Assembly (NCBI GenBank): GCA_963277665.1
Contig: OY728122.1
Span: 1,542,826,868 to 1,542,890,867 of the forward strand
DNA from: Viscum album
Taxonomy: Eukaryota > Streptophyta > Magnoliopsida > Santalales > Viscaceae
Direction: 5' to 3'
Length of the DNA: 64,000 bases
Below the pieces are notes generated by a model that made no database searches, was not told where the DNA came from, and saw only the letters and a list, made by a program, of their open reading frames with translations. This document shows positions 1 to 12,077 of the stretch, piece after piece. Numbering within the stretch: position 1 is the first letter of the stretch; the number at the start of each line of letters is the position of its first letter. A program made the position numbers and the translations under genes.

Positions 1-1841
1 TCAAGACATTTTCTTGTAGCGTGCATACTATTGTAACTCACCTTTTATAATACATGATGTCATATCAAAATCATAGTAGATGACCTCATATTGATGTAAA
101 ATCATGAGACAACCACCATTGAATTATTTTTGAAATATAACACATGTTTTCATATCAAAGTATTTAAATTTTGTTTATTATGTAAATTTCAAGAACACCG
201 CACATTGATTTAAAAATTGATTAGATTGTTATATACTTATCTCTTTTCGGTTACATGTGTTAAATCATATCTTAAATAGGTAAGTTTATGTTTTCAAAGT
301 GTGTTACATGATATATTATTTGTTTTGAGTTAAAATGTCTTCTGTTTGATTAAAAAATAATAAATGTTATGTGTAACATTTTGAATATATTTTGTATCTA
401 TTTTATTTTTCATTTTTTTTTTGTAAATGTTATGGTTTTTATTATAGGTCACAGATGTCGGCAGTTGATGAGATCATGACCGTTCTGATCCACGAAATTC
501 TTCAGAAAGCAATCATGATGGTTCTTAGTTTTTGTGGTATGTTTAAATATTATCAATGATTCTACTGTAATTCTGATTTATTATGTTCAATTATAATTTC
601 TATTTTCTTTTTTGTTCCAGTTTATGGCATGATGTGGTTGGTTCCAATTGATGGCATGATGTGGAGGTAGATGGATGCAGTGGAGGTCGTGGGATGGACA
701 TATATTGGTCATGGGTTGGTGGTGGCAGTGGACATATTTTATATGTATATATTGAGGACTAAGGCTATGGTTTGATTGAGATTATAGTGACTGGGTTTGT
801 ATATATATGACTATGGATATATGATTATGTATGTATGATAAGTTTATTATGCATTTATCTTTTAGTTTGTTGTATGTCAAAGTTTTTATATGCATTTTTT
901 TTGTATTAAATATTTTAAAAAATAGAAATATATTTAGCAGTGGTTTGTGATACGGCTACTAAATATATTTTTATAGATCAATTTAGTGACGGTTATAAAT
1001 CAAAACTACTGCTACGTACTCAGAAAACAACATATACAAGAACTGCTGCTAAAAAAGAAAAACCACCACAAAATTATTGTCAGTAGTAAAATATGTGGTA
1101 GTTTTCATAACCGCCACAAAACCATGTAGCAATGGTTTAAACCACCACTAATACCTCCATTTTTTTATAGTGACGTGATGTGGTCAGTTTCTAATATGAT
1201 GAATCTTTCTATGGAGTTAGTTATATGTGGTGGATGTGGTGATATGAACATATTGGTCATGGGTTGATGGTGGATGTTGGACATATTTTATTTGTATATA
1301 TATGATTATGAATTTATGGTAGACTGATGGTTCTACATTTATGACTATGGATGTATATATGATTGTTGATGTATAACTGAGTTTATTGTATATTTATGGT
1401 TGAGTTTATTGTATGATTGAATTCATTATATACATATTTTTTTAAAAAAATTATTTAAAACAAAAATACTTCATTTAATATGTTTAGTGATGGTTTTGGA
1501 TAATCAATGCTAAATTAAACCAACACTAAAATATTTATTAGTGGTTCATTTAGTTTTTAACTTCTGAAAATTAAACTGTCATTATATCAATTAGCAGTAG
1601 TTATTTTATTTTCCACCAATTTATGTTTTTTTAACTATAGTAAAATGAAGAAAAAATAATCACTAAGTACACAAATACAACACTTATAAAAATTACTACT
1701 AAAACAAAGTGACTCACCACTAATTGACTATTGGAAGTGAAATACGTGATGATTTAGATAACCACTACTAAACTAATTAGCACCTGTTTAAACTATTTCC
1801 AGTAGTAAAAGTAACCGATGATAATTGCCTTTTTTGTAGTG
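1..1841. mobile_element. CACTA (En/Spm) transposon, terminal part
   Basis: The segment ends at 1841 in TTTTTTGTAGTG; read on the other strand this is CACTACAAAAAA, the typical end of a plant CACTA element. Before it are many short direct and inverted motifs such as AACCACTACTAAA and TTAGCAGTAGTT, which fit subterminal transposase-binding repeats. At 448-536 a possible small exon follows an acceptor (TTATTATAG) and precedes a donor (GTATGTTT); a second acceptor (TTTTTGTTCCAG) ends at 620. These could be the last exons of the element's own gene, but their short translation is not recognisable. The other end lies outside the window. The family call rests on the terminus and the subterminal repeats. 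Confidence 0.6.
628..1841. repeat. Tandem duplication of the CACTA terminal region
   Basis: Two diverged copies stand head-to-tail: about 628-1172 and 1173-1841. Both open with a GATGTGGT-type stretch, continue through 'acatattggtcatgggttg' and 'ggacatatttta', then a TTTAAAA tract and the CCACTACTAA-type subterminal repeats. Each closes with its own terminus, TTTTTTATAGTG at 1172 and TTTTTTGTAGTG at 1841. The first terminus carries a substitution (TATAGTG) relative to the usual TGTAGTG. Confidence 0.6.
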
Positions 1842-3642
1842 GCACCTATAGGAAAAGATGATCGGGTTGTAGTTGGAATTGTTGGGATAATTTTTTCTTA
1901 CACTATTGTAGATTATATGAATAAGTCTTTCATCATGAGTTGGTTTCCATAGGTTTTGGGCGCAGTAGAAGCACGGGAGGGAAGATGCCCAGCTTGTATT
2001 TTTTCCATATTCAATGAACAATCTAGGATCTATGCAACGATGAACGTCGTGATCCATGAAATTGAATCAAAGAAAGAATAAAAATGAATATAAACCTGGA
2101 ACCACGAGAGAGGATCAACATATATTGTTTATAATTAATTTAATTAAATAAGAATTTCCTCTAAGGTTTATTCTTTCTTCATTGATGTGTTCAGCCACAG
2201 ATCTACAGTGCATCCTCATTACGTTTTAGAGATCAAGGGTAGATCTCCTCTAGCAGTGATCCACACATGTTTTATGAATCTCCAGACACTACCAAAAAAG
2301 TCTCTAAGTGCTAGAATGGAATATCCTTACGCTTGTGTCATCCTCCTTCGATCACCTTGAGAACCGATTCCAAAGTGTTCTCCTTGATCTGGTGGAGGAG
2401 GATCGCTCTCATTCTTGAGAGTGTTCTTAGAGAAGGAGAACTCTCTAGGCTTGAGAGATTTTATCCAATATGTTGTGCATAGCTCCAATTGGCATCGCTT
2501 AGCTTTCCCTTGGCTAATGAGAGAATAATATAACTAGTCATTTATTTCACTAGGGTAATAATAAAATAATTTACACAAGTGCCTTCAATTATTTCATTAA
2601 TCCTATCAAAACCCCCACATCAAATAATAACAGCAATATTATTATTTCCTAACATGTTCTTTACTTGTGAGTTATAATTAAATATTATTTAATCAAATAA
2701 TATTAAATATTATTATTTCACACTGGACCATTAAAATCAGTCTGCCAATCCTCCTCAATATTTATTAATTATTTCGTCCACAATATATTCTCTTGAATAA
2801 CTAGTGGCAAAATAAATGTGATCAGGCATACATGAAAAATTATGAAACCATGATCTGGAATAATATTTATTTAACTTGTTAAATAATAAATTATTTAACT
2901 GAGATTCTGGATACACTTAGTGTGTGACCCTCTAGGCCTCTTTCTCAGTGGCATAAGGAAGAGCGGCCTAAATTCCAAGTTTAGTGTCTAGAAACATGCC
3001 AAGGCACCCATATAGAAATAATTTAATGTCATAGTGACATTTCACCTCATGCGAATGTTTACCATGTAATATAATACCTTTATCACAATATCTCTAATCA
3101 AACATGTTTCATGCCAGTTTCATCAACCTATATGCTCGATATCTCTTTCTTTGACTTTCCAGAAATAGAACTTGCCTATAAAACACCATGGACATGGATT
3201 TATTTAGGCTATATCATTTCCATCAAATGGATTGAGATATTAAATTCCATCAATGAACAGAAGGTATAAATCATTTCTCACATTATTCATTAATGAAATA
3301 TTACTCATGACGCACCCAACGTATCCGACCTCACTACGAACATCTATCATCACGATTTTCATCAATACATCAAAGTACACAACTCATAATATCCATTAAT
3401 AATAATCTTAAAGTCTAAGGACCAATACACGTGTCTGCAGATAGGAACATCCAATTACACTTATAAATGTATATTTCCTACTGTTAGGTCTCGTTCTCAT
3501 AATATCCTACTGGATATCACCAAGGGTGTACACTATGATAAAGTGCCTCAAAGTCCTATAAGTCTTCACCCCTGATATCTTGTGTCATTTGTATCCCTCA
3601 AATGATATCATTTGACCATAGAACATATATCTAAGAATAGTT
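1842..3642 (-). other. Unclassified repeat, probably a retrotransposon LTR remnant
   Basis: No convincing gene is present. A minus-strand open frame at 1788-2057 runs across the CACTA end and has no recognisable domain. The AT-rich remainder, read on the minus strand, has the look of a plant LTR: a long AT-rich region, then a segment with short near-repeats (GAGAACACT, CTCTCAAG, GATCAAGG at about 2,160-2,480) of the kind seen near retrotransposon transcription starts. No terminal TG...CA or target duplication could be placed, so the class is uncertain. It joins the truncated RNase H sequence of the neighbouring element near 3,640-3,690. Confidence 0.3.
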
Positions 3643-4860
3643 TCATAGCACTTCTAGGTTCTCATTATAACAGGGAACTTCTATTTTCAGAGAAATGATT
3701 ACGGCTGTTAACTCAAGATAATGAGTTGGATAATTGTGTATATGAGTCTTCAACTGCCTTGATGAATAAGTAACAACTTTATCATTTTGCATAAATACAC
3801 AACCAAGTCTATTATTTAATGCATCACTGTATATCACAAACCTATCATTTCCATATGGAAGAGTCAAAATTGGATCATTGACTAATCTTCTTTTCAATTC
3901 TTCAAAAAAATTACATTATTTTGTCCATACAAACTTAACCCCTTTACATGTGATCTTGGTTAACAGGTTATCGAATCGATAAAAATTCTGAATGAAATAT
4001 CAATAGTAACATGATAATCCAATAAAACTATGTACCTTGGTTAAGTTTGTTGGCATAGGCCATTCTTGGATTTCCTTTGTCTTCATAAGATCAACTAAGA
4101 TTTCATCCTTAGAGAAAATATGGACAAGAAAAGAAATAGTTTGAAGCTAGAATTCACATTTACTAAACTTCACATATAACTCTTTTCTTTTAAGAGTCTC
4201 TAGAAAAACCCACAAGTGGTTCTCATGGTCCTCATAGATTTTGAAATATATCAATATTTCATCAATAAATACCAAAATAAAATCATCAATATATTATATG
4301 AAAACTTTATTCATTAGGTCCATGAAAATAGAGGGGGAAATATTGAGTCCAATTGGAATTACTATAAACTCGTAATGCTCATACTTGGTTTGAAATATTC
4401 TATTTGGATTATATCTTCCTTCATCACACACAACTAATGATATCTAGACCGAAGTTCAATTTTCAAAAAATATTGAGATCTATGTAGTTGATCAAATAGA
4501 TCATCAATATGAGGCATAGGATACTTGTTCTTTATTATAACAACATTGATTTCTCTATAATCAATGCACAGCCTCATAGATCCATCTTTCTTATTGGCAA
4601 AGAGGACAAGGGCTCCCCATGGAGAAACACTAGGGTGAATAAATCCCTTGTCACTCAATTACTTTAGTTGTTTCTTCAACTCTACTAATTCCATAGTGGT
4701 CTTTCTATAGGGAGTATTTGATATAGGTCTTGCACCAAGAATTAAATCAATAGAGAACTCAACTTCCCTCTCTGGAGGATGTCCAGCTAAATCCTTTGGA
4801 AATACATCAATGTATTCTTGAACAATAGGTACATATTCAATTTGAATATCCATATATGAT
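3643..4860 (-). pseudogene. Ty3/gypsy reverse transcriptase-RNase H, degenerate
   Basis: Minus-strand frames give the chromovirus RT/RNase H order. At 4434-4658 is the RT start with [38 protein letters not shown] and a damaged KIELRSRYH. Downstream, RT is in several frames. The catalytic loop, normally FIDD, reads FIDE at about 4,258-4,269. At 3643-3897 is the RNase H start ([37 protein letters not shown]). RNase H stops abruptly at about 3,690 and no integrase follows, so the 3' half of the element is missing here. The enzyme would copy genomic RNA to DNA; this copy cannot be active. Confidence 0.85.
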
Positions 4861-5335
4861 TTTTTCTCTTCCTCCCCAAGAATTTAATTTAGAAGAGCTG
4901 TTGAAGGTGGATCTGGATAAGATCCAAATAATGATGTTTCTACTCTAAAGATAAGGGATTCTATATCATTCTCAAAAATTGTAACTTACTTCTTCTTGAA
5001 ATATATTTTTGCATCATAATTTGAAATCCAATCCATACCGAGAATTATATCAAATTCAATCATAGGTATGATGATAAGGTCAAAAACTAAAGTACATTTA
5101 TGTGTCACAAAGGGGATTGATTAGCACATTTTCGCTACAACGATACTTCCCTAAGGAGTTTTAATTGAAAACTCCTTTATTAAATCAAATTATAAATGTA
5201 TATTTTTTTTGGAAAATTGGGAAGATATAAAAGAATGAAATGATCTAGAATCAAATAAATCATTAGATAAATTCAAAGAAATTATTAAAGTACCTACCAC
5301 CATATCATTATGAACTTCAACCTCTGCAGTTGTGA
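4861..5335 (-). pseudogene. Ty3/gypsy aspartic protease region, degenerate
   Basis: Between RT and gag on the minus strand, the region 5,000-5,080 translates to a short hallmark block equivalent to IEFDIILGMDWIS followed by a stretch before the linker to RT. This is the C-terminal part of the retropepsin fold in chromoviruses. Stops and frame changes interrupt it, and no clean DSG active-site triplet was identified. It is placed by homology to the better preserved copies at 21,285-21,614 and 56,815-57,156. Confidence 0.6.
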
Positions 5336-6345
5336 TTGCATAATCCTACTCTTGATCTCATGGACTTTTCTGGTAAAATTTTCCTTAACATTTAGGAAAA
5401 TCATTTTCATAGTGTCCCTATCTCCCTACAATTGTATAATTTAACATCATTTATTTGTCTATTCCCCTTACATTCATTAGATTAGTGCCCCTTTTCTCCA
5501 CACTTATAACAAACTCCCATGCCTTTCAAGCATTTTCCTAGATGGTTTTTTCCATAGTTCTCACATAATGGGAATTGCTTTGTTGCCTTCTTCTTATTTG
5601 GAGATTCACCTTTTCCATCATTATCATACAACGTCTTATTCTATTGATTTCCCTTGAAAAAATTCGATCTAGAAAATTCTTTCTCGATTTTGATGGCACT
5701 TAATACTATTTCATCATATGATGAAAAATTTTGAGAATTTGGTGCCCTTAGAAGACTTGGCTTAATTCCTTCAAATAAATGATCAATAATTTCTTCTGAA
5801 TCATGTATGTAATCTATATCATACCTATCTAGTCTTGTGAAAGTAGCCTCATACCCTGCAACACTCTCTTCTTCCCTTCATTTCAAGCTAATTAATTTTC
5901 TCTTCATTTCAGTCTATTGCTCACGAGGGAAATATTCATCAAATAATGCTTCCTTAAAAGTTCTTCATTAAATATATTCTATTTCATCTTCCTTCATGGT
6001 ATTCTAGATCAAGAACCACCATTGATCATCATCACCCTTGAGACAGTATATTTCCAATACTACCTTTTCATTTTCATTGCATCTTAATTCCAGAAATATA
6101 TTTTCTATGGAATTGATCCACTACTCAGCTACCACTGGATTAGTAGACCCACTAAAAGATTAGGGATTCTGCCACATGAAATGATCTAACATAGGTGCAG
6201 TATGGTTATTCATCACAGCCTGAGTAAGTTTTCCTAATATGGTCATGATCTGCTAAACTCCAATACTAACCGTGTTGACTTGATCAGTGGGGAAATCCCT
6301 ACATTATCCACAGGTATTAATTACCTTTATTTCATTAGGCGCCAT
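5336..6345 (-). pseudogene. Ty3/gypsy gag with zinc knuckle, degenerate
   Basis: The likely start is the ATG complementary to 6343-6345 (MAPNEIK), quickly followed by a stop. The minus-strand translation then matches the capsid pattern of the other copies in this window, including a region equivalent to the 'EQWINSLEKIF' block. Near 5,480-5,530 a CCHC knuckle of the form CYKCGEKG is visible. Gag packages the element RNA into particles. Several stops make this copy non-functional. Upstream on the minus strand is a leader homologous to the one at 52,400-52,830. Confidence 0.75.
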
Positions 6346-6822
6346 CACTAAACAATGGCATAAACTAAATTAGGTTATGAATCATAGTGTATAATTTCAA
6401 ACTATAAAAACACTTAACATAAATTGAAATTTTATGCATATCTAATCTCATAATCATAAACATGACTTATATTTACTTTTAAATCCTTCATAATGGTTTG
6501 TGAAGAAAATGTGAATTATCTTAAGAATATCCCCTAGGAGTGTCAAACCAGGTGCGTAGTAAGGCATGTTGCCATGTACCAGGTTACCTTGAGTTAGGCC
6601 AAGAACACCTCGTCAGTGTTGTTACTCCTAGGTACATCTGTTCCAGAACCACGTGTACTTATAGTATCCAGATAGGGATGTACTACTAGGAATACCCACA
6701 TAATCTCTACCTTACCAAACTTCTATAATGTTCTTGTATACTTATCCTCAATGTATATATTAGGGTTTTTCTCCCTGATCTAAGTTTTCTAAATCTAGTT
6801 ACCAAGGTTTGTACTAAACTTC
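6346..6822 (-). other. Retrotransposon 5' leader
   Basis: Read on the minus strand, 6,500-6,800 aligns by eye with the leader at 52,400-52,700. Shared landmarks are the ACTCCTAGGTAC block, TATCCAGA, and the GGAGTGTC segment. It lies between the PBS-like site and gag, as expected for the untranslated leader of this chromovirus family. Confidence 0.6.
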
Positions 6823-6834
6823 CTCTAATACAAA
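6823..6834 (-). promoter_or_regulatory. Primer-binding site, decayed (tRNA-Met type)
   Basis: On the minus strand the sequence TTTGTATTAGAG directly follows the LTR end. It corresponds to the plant tRNA-Met primer site TTGGTATCAGAG with two changes. The same site is better kept at 52,390 (TTGGTATCA) and 57,308. Confidence 0.5.
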
Positions 6835-6835
6835 C

Positions 6836-8935
6836 TATAATTCCCCGACCCCAAAAACCTGGAGCTAATGCATTATTTTATTACATTGGCAAGATTAAAA
6901 GGAATTGAATACTGAAGGACCAATCATTTTAGTAGTATTTAAGAAACTAGATACATATATGGAACCCATTTTAAATAGGGAAAATAAAACAAAATAAAAT
7001 GCATAAAAAAGGCTAATAAACTGCATCCTTGAAAAATCCATAAATGATCTCTTCTTCATAACTTGGGCAAGGAAAAACAAATGAAAGGGTGAGCTCAAAT
7101 GCTCATTAAGGGTTACATATAGAGTAATAATGAATCAATAATAAGTGAATCATAATCAATTAGACATAAATAATATTGAATGGTGAATAATTGAAAACAC
7201 ACACCATCAATAAACTGATAATGAAAGTGCATCCATATATTTTTTCATAGTGAAAACCTCATGGGAAGTAATAACTGAATACTAAATAAAGAGAATGATT
7301 ATTATTTTGAAGTCATGTATCTATAAAATGAACCATCATACTGTCTATGTGGTTTAAGTTTGTGGGTAGAAACCCATATGATTGTGTTTGGAAACAAACT
7401 TGAAGGGTTTGTCGCCAACTGTTTTGTCTCATGAGACCTATCGATGCATCGAGGGGCTATAGAAGGCCACTCACATCACTTCAAGTCCAAATAATTCTTA
7501 TAAAAAGGTTTAATTCCAGTACAATATGTCTTATCAATTTCCCTATTTAGTAGAGGATACATATTAATTAATATTTCCACAGTTAAAACAACATTCAAAA
7601 TAAACACCATATGTAAAAGGGTATACATCTAAGATAATAATCATATAAATTATAAAAGAATATTGATATTTAAGAGTAATGTAATTTCAAATGAAAAATT
7701 ATCTCAAATGGGAAGTAGATACTCCACATAAAAATGATTAGGTGCACAATACCAAGTAAGTCTCAAAGAAATGGAAATTGAGATGAAGTCCCTTACCACA
7801 TTGTAATCAATCAAATTGCATGACCAAAAATTAATAATCATCAAAATGAATTATTTAATACCATGAATATAAATAGGATCATGATATTATATATAAAATG
7901 GTAGCATAAATACACCACATACAAGAAATAAGTGGCGAATAATGGTAATCTCATGGAAATTAAAATGAGATGAGAAACCCCTTACCTTATGTCTGAATGT
8001 GTTCTTCCTTTGATATTAACATCCTGGATAGTAAAATTATATCCATTGATTAATTAATTAAAAAACTTTTTTACATGTATTTGATTCATTATAGTTTTAT
8101 TAAGTTTATTTTTTTCCTTCTTGATAAGTTATAATATTGAATTTCTTTTTTTCGTAGTGTTCGTTTACTTGATTTTCATGATCGGTTCGCTTGACTATGA
8201 GTAACGGAGTTCATGTGGAATGTGTATAATTATCCAGAATTGTAATTACATGTTATTAATTAACATCTAGAATTTTAAATGGTTATACATATCATTGGGT
8301 TATATGTTTTAAGGATGAATAATTAGATAACATGTTAATGATAATCTTTTATCTTGATTTTAGCGGTTTTTTATCATAATGAAATAGTTTTGTTCCATTA
8401 TTTAATATCACGTATATATAATGGTTATAGAACCTTAAATAAGAGATAATACATATTTTATAATCTGTTTCAACCATAAAAATGGTTTCATTACCAAACT
8501 TGAAGGAGAAATTTAAGAAAAAAACTTCATCTTCCACAAAGGTTCTAAACCGGCACCTCCCGGATGATGATTTCGTTTTTAAAATAAAAGAGAGGGAGTA
8601 AGGATATTGATGATGTATCTTTAATCAACATGATATAATTCTGGTATATGGATTATAATAGAGTTATCATGATCATTTGGATAGAGGAGGTGAGGATAGA
8701 ATAATAAACCAAGAAGGAACTTGAAAAGAAAAGAAAAGAAAAGAAGGAGGATATTTACCTCTTGAATTCCTCTCCTTGAGAACCTCCTTAAGACTATTGG
8801 TTTTAAAATTTTGGTGAGACCATCAGGTATTGGATGTGGGGAGGGTATTGGGAAGATTATTTTTTAGTACTTAGGAAAGACTCAAATCTTGAGAGGTGTG
8901 AGAGGAAAATGGGATGAGGGGTGATTTTTGGTGGG
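6836..8935 (-). mobile_element. Chromovirus 5' LTR, truncated
   Basis: The LTR's 3' end (minus strand) is at about 6,836, next to the PBS. Its sequence follows the same order as the complete LTR at 14,671-18,226: the 'gggtgagctca' stretch (about 7,085), the 'ctcatgagacctatcga' stretch (about 7,427), and the leader-like AGGAACTTGAAA / TTACCTCTT block (about 8,715-8,765). About 2.1 kb is present, so roughly the outer 1.4 kb of a 3.5-kb LTR is missing. It stops at about 8,935, where plus-strand integrase begins. No host gene lies in it. Confidence 0.65.
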
Positions 8936-10144
8936 ATAACATGAAGCGAGAAATTGCTGACTATGTGTCAGGGTGTCTAGTTTGCCAACAAGTGAAGGCT
9001 GAGAGAAAAAATCCTAGAGGAGTCATGCAACCTATAAATATTACTATGTAGAAGTGGGATGACATTATGATGGACTTTGTCATAGTACTTCCAAGGACAC
9101 CTAGAAGGAATGATTCAATATGGGTAATTGTTGATCATCTTACAAAATCAGCACATTCCCTTATTATAAGAGAGGATTTACAACTTGATCATCTAGAAAT
9201 ACTCTATATTAATGAATTTTTAAGACTTCATGGTGTACCTCTATAGATTGTGTCTGATCGAGATCCCTGATTTACATCAAAATTCTAGAAAAGTCTTTAG
9301 AAGGCTTTGGATACTGAACTTAATATGCGTATGACCTATCACCCCCAAACCAACAGATAGTCTGAAAGGACTATTCAAATACTATAAGACATGTTGAGGT
9401 CATGATCACTTGAATTTCAAGGTATATGAAGTTAGTACTTACTTTTGGTGAAATTTTCCTACAATAATAGTTTCCATTCTAGTATTTATATGGCACCATA
9501 TGAAGCATTATATGGCAAGAGATGTCGAACTCCAATTTTTTTGGATAAAGTTGGTGAGAGGAAACTTATAGGCCCATAACTTATTGAAGAGACAACAGTA
9601 AAGGTAAAGACAATTCAATCCCAAATTAAAGCATCCCAAAGTAGGAAAAGGAGTTATACTGACAACCGTATAAAGTATTTGGAATTTCAAGTGAGAGATC
9701 ATTTCTTTCTATAAGTATCACTATAGAAGGGTGTCTTAAGGTTAAGTAAGAAAGGGAAACTGATCCCCAGGTACATCGGACCATTTGAAATTATGGAAAT
9801 AATTGGAGTTGTATCTTACCGTTTAGCGATTCCCCCAAGTCTATCCAAAGTTCATGATGTGTTTTACATGTCATTGTTAAAGAAGTACATGTCATACCCA
9901 ATGCATGTACTCACCTATGAAGAAATAGAACTCGAACCTAATTTTTCATACTATGAAGATCCTATTGAGATTCTTGACAAAAGAAAGAAGTATTGAGAAA
10001 TTAGAAAACTCAACTAGTAAAGGTTCTTTGGAGAAACCATAAAATGGAGGAAGCAACGTGGGAACCTGAGGATGTTATGAAGAGGAACCACCCACATATT
10101 TTTAAAGGGATATATACACGAAAAATTTTGAGGATGAAATTTCT
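8936..10144 (+). pseudogene. Ty3/gypsy integrase and chromodomain, degenerate
   Basis: The plus-strand translation starts inside the HHCC zinc-finger domain (MKREIADYVSGCLVCQQVK). It continues into the integrase core with MMDFVIVLP, WVIVDHLTKSAH, a broken SDRDP block (stop after DP), YHPQTN, SERTIQ and MAPYEALYGKRC. Then come the C-terminal GPFEI..GVVSYRLAIPPSLS..VHDVFYMSLLKKY segment (9793-9996) and a chromodomain-like EEATWEPE tail to about 10,100. At least ten stops interrupt it, many at Trp or Gln codons. Integrase joins the DNA copy to the genome and the chromodomain guides targeting to heterochromatin; this copy is dead. It may be the missing 3' half of the minus-strand element at 3,643-8,935. 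Confidence 0.85.
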
Positions 10145-10155
10145 AGAGGGAAGAA
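10145..10155 (+). promoter_or_regulatory. Polypurine tract
   Basis: AGAGGGAAGAA stands immediately before the LTR start TATAACACCCC. This is the expected position of the plus-strand DNA primer in an LTR retrotransposon. Confidence 0.65.
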
Positions 10156-10235
10156 TATAACACCCCAAAATTTTATGGTATGTTTCTTCTTAAATAATTT
10201 CAATTCATTAGATAGCTTATTATGCATGCAACACT
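10156..10235 (+). mobile_element. Start of chromovirus 3' LTR, cut by CACTA A
   Basis: TATAACACCCC is a one-base variant of the TGTAACACCCC that opens the LTRs of this family. Only 80 bp remain before a CACTA terminus at 10,236. The continuation of the LTR was not found on the other side of the insertion, because that side of CACTA A is itself replaced at 14,671. Confidence 0.6.
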
Positions 10236-10719
10236 CACTACTCGAAATGGGGTTTATCCCCACGCATCTATTCCCACGGTTTAAAGAACCGTGGGGATAG
10301 ATGGTTTTTAATTGTCTATACCCACAGTTTTATTAAAACCATGGGTATTCAACCCCTAAGTATCAGGCTCCTCCTCACTCTTCCATCGCGCTCCCCCCAC
10401 TTCAACCCTACCTCCCCGACCTCCGACTCCTGGCCATGTCCTCCTCTACCCAAACAATGCCTCCTGGCCATCCAACCTCTGCCTCCTGGACCTCTCCTAC
10501 CCTATCCGACCTCCGCCTCCCGGCCATCCGACCTCCACCTCCCAGCCATCTCATCCCCTCCCCGGCCTCCACCTCCGCTCCCGACCTGGACCTCCTAGCC
10601 TTTTCCTCCGCCTCAATATCCCGGCCTTCACCACACTTCCCCCAGCTTCGGTGATGTCCCTGCTCCCCCCTATCGACTCCCTCTCCTCTGGGAATCATAA
10701 AATTCAACTCCTTCAACTT

Positions 10720-12077
10720 GCAAATAGCCTTTACACACTATTCTTTAAACATTCTCTATCTTTTGAAATAGAACTCTAGAAACTATATCTGCATTTGTTC
10801 AATTATTCTTCTATTTTGATCAAATTATATTGAATATGATCAAAATCATTCAATTTATTTTTAAAATTTTATTCTATATTGATTTTAATAGTCTTATCAT
10901 CAATAAAAAAATATTAAGACCATCAATATACATTAGAAATTTGGATCTTCCTTCTGTAAAAACAAATTCCTTATTGTTGGATGATTGATTTCCTTTCTTT
11001 AACCTTATGATCTATTTTTCTAGTTTAAATATCTTTAAGAGATACTCTTTTAATTATTTATTCGATAATAAATCCATCTCAATATTTTCTTATTCACTTT
11101 TATAACTATGTTCATCACTTATAATATTTTAATCATTAAATTTAGCAATAAGTAATTTTCCATCATATTCATCTCCAGAAAATACATCAATATCTTTATC
11201 TTCACAACCTTAACTCTCCTTATATAATAAGTTACTTATTTTAAATTTATATAAAATTTTACCCTTCTCATTAGAATAAACTATTGAATTATTGGATTTC
11301 TTCTTAGATAATATTCCTGGAATTTCTTCTTCCTTGTCATTATCCTCTCCAATTTTTTATTTTGGATTGTTTTCAATGAAATTCCCAATATCTCGATACA
11401 TTAACTCTATCTTAATATATGTAGTGATTCCACTATCCAGAATCCCTAGATGCTCCTATTCAGATGTATTTTATACCACTTCAATAACTAATACCTTCTC
11501 CTTCCCCTTACCCTTATTTTTTTTGATAATTTAAAGCATTAAAATTCATAATTATTTGTGAATGTAGAATTTTTTGACATTTTTTAGCGTATTGACCAGA
11601 AGTGAAACACCTTTCAAAAATTTCCTCTTATCTTTGAAACATTTTTTAAATATTAATTCCAAAACATTAAAGTTATAACTACTCTATTTTCATTGAATGT
11701 TTTATTCCCCATCAAATAACCCCTACCAAATAATCTATAAAATTATAAATTCATATTATTAAAATAAAATTTTCATCCCATGTGTATAATGCCTCTATAT
11801 CTATAAAGAAGTATTTTACATTGAAAATTTCTTTTTTATTCCCCATCAATGACCACTTGGGAGTGTCTTTTTTAACTTTTTTCTTTAGTTTACATCTCAA
11901 GGTAAACCTTTTTTCCTTTTTTCCTACTTATCCAATCATGGACTCCTCTTGTCATTAAATATGTTTTGCTAGCTACTAATATGCTTTGATTAATTTAATA
12001 ATAAAATTTATTGCGATGAATTTTTTAAATATGATTTACATTGTTTATTGAAAGATAATTTTTTTTCTTGTTATAGA
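10720..12077 (+). other. AT-rich probable first intron of CACTA A
   Basis: This stretch has no convincing gene. It ends in TTCTTGTTATAG, a good splice acceptor one base before the transposase ATG. A leader intron just before the start codon is common in plant CACTA transposase genes and is also inferred for element B. Confidence 0.4.

Noticed and set aside
1788..2057. 89-residue minus-strand open frame
   Set aside because: It runs across a CACTA terminus and has no domain or start context.
10341..10716. Open frames of 72-102 residues on both strands
   Set aside because: They are low-complexity frames in a pyrimidine-rich leader of CACTA A, with Pro/Ser- or Gly/Arg-rich translations and no domain.
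11560..11900. Zinc-knuckle-like sequence on the minus strand in the CACTA A intron
   Set aside because: A short CF..CGQ-like pattern is visible but lacks key residues, and the neighbouring frames cannot be tied to any family. A decayed retroelement or pararetrovirus fragment is possible but not supportable.
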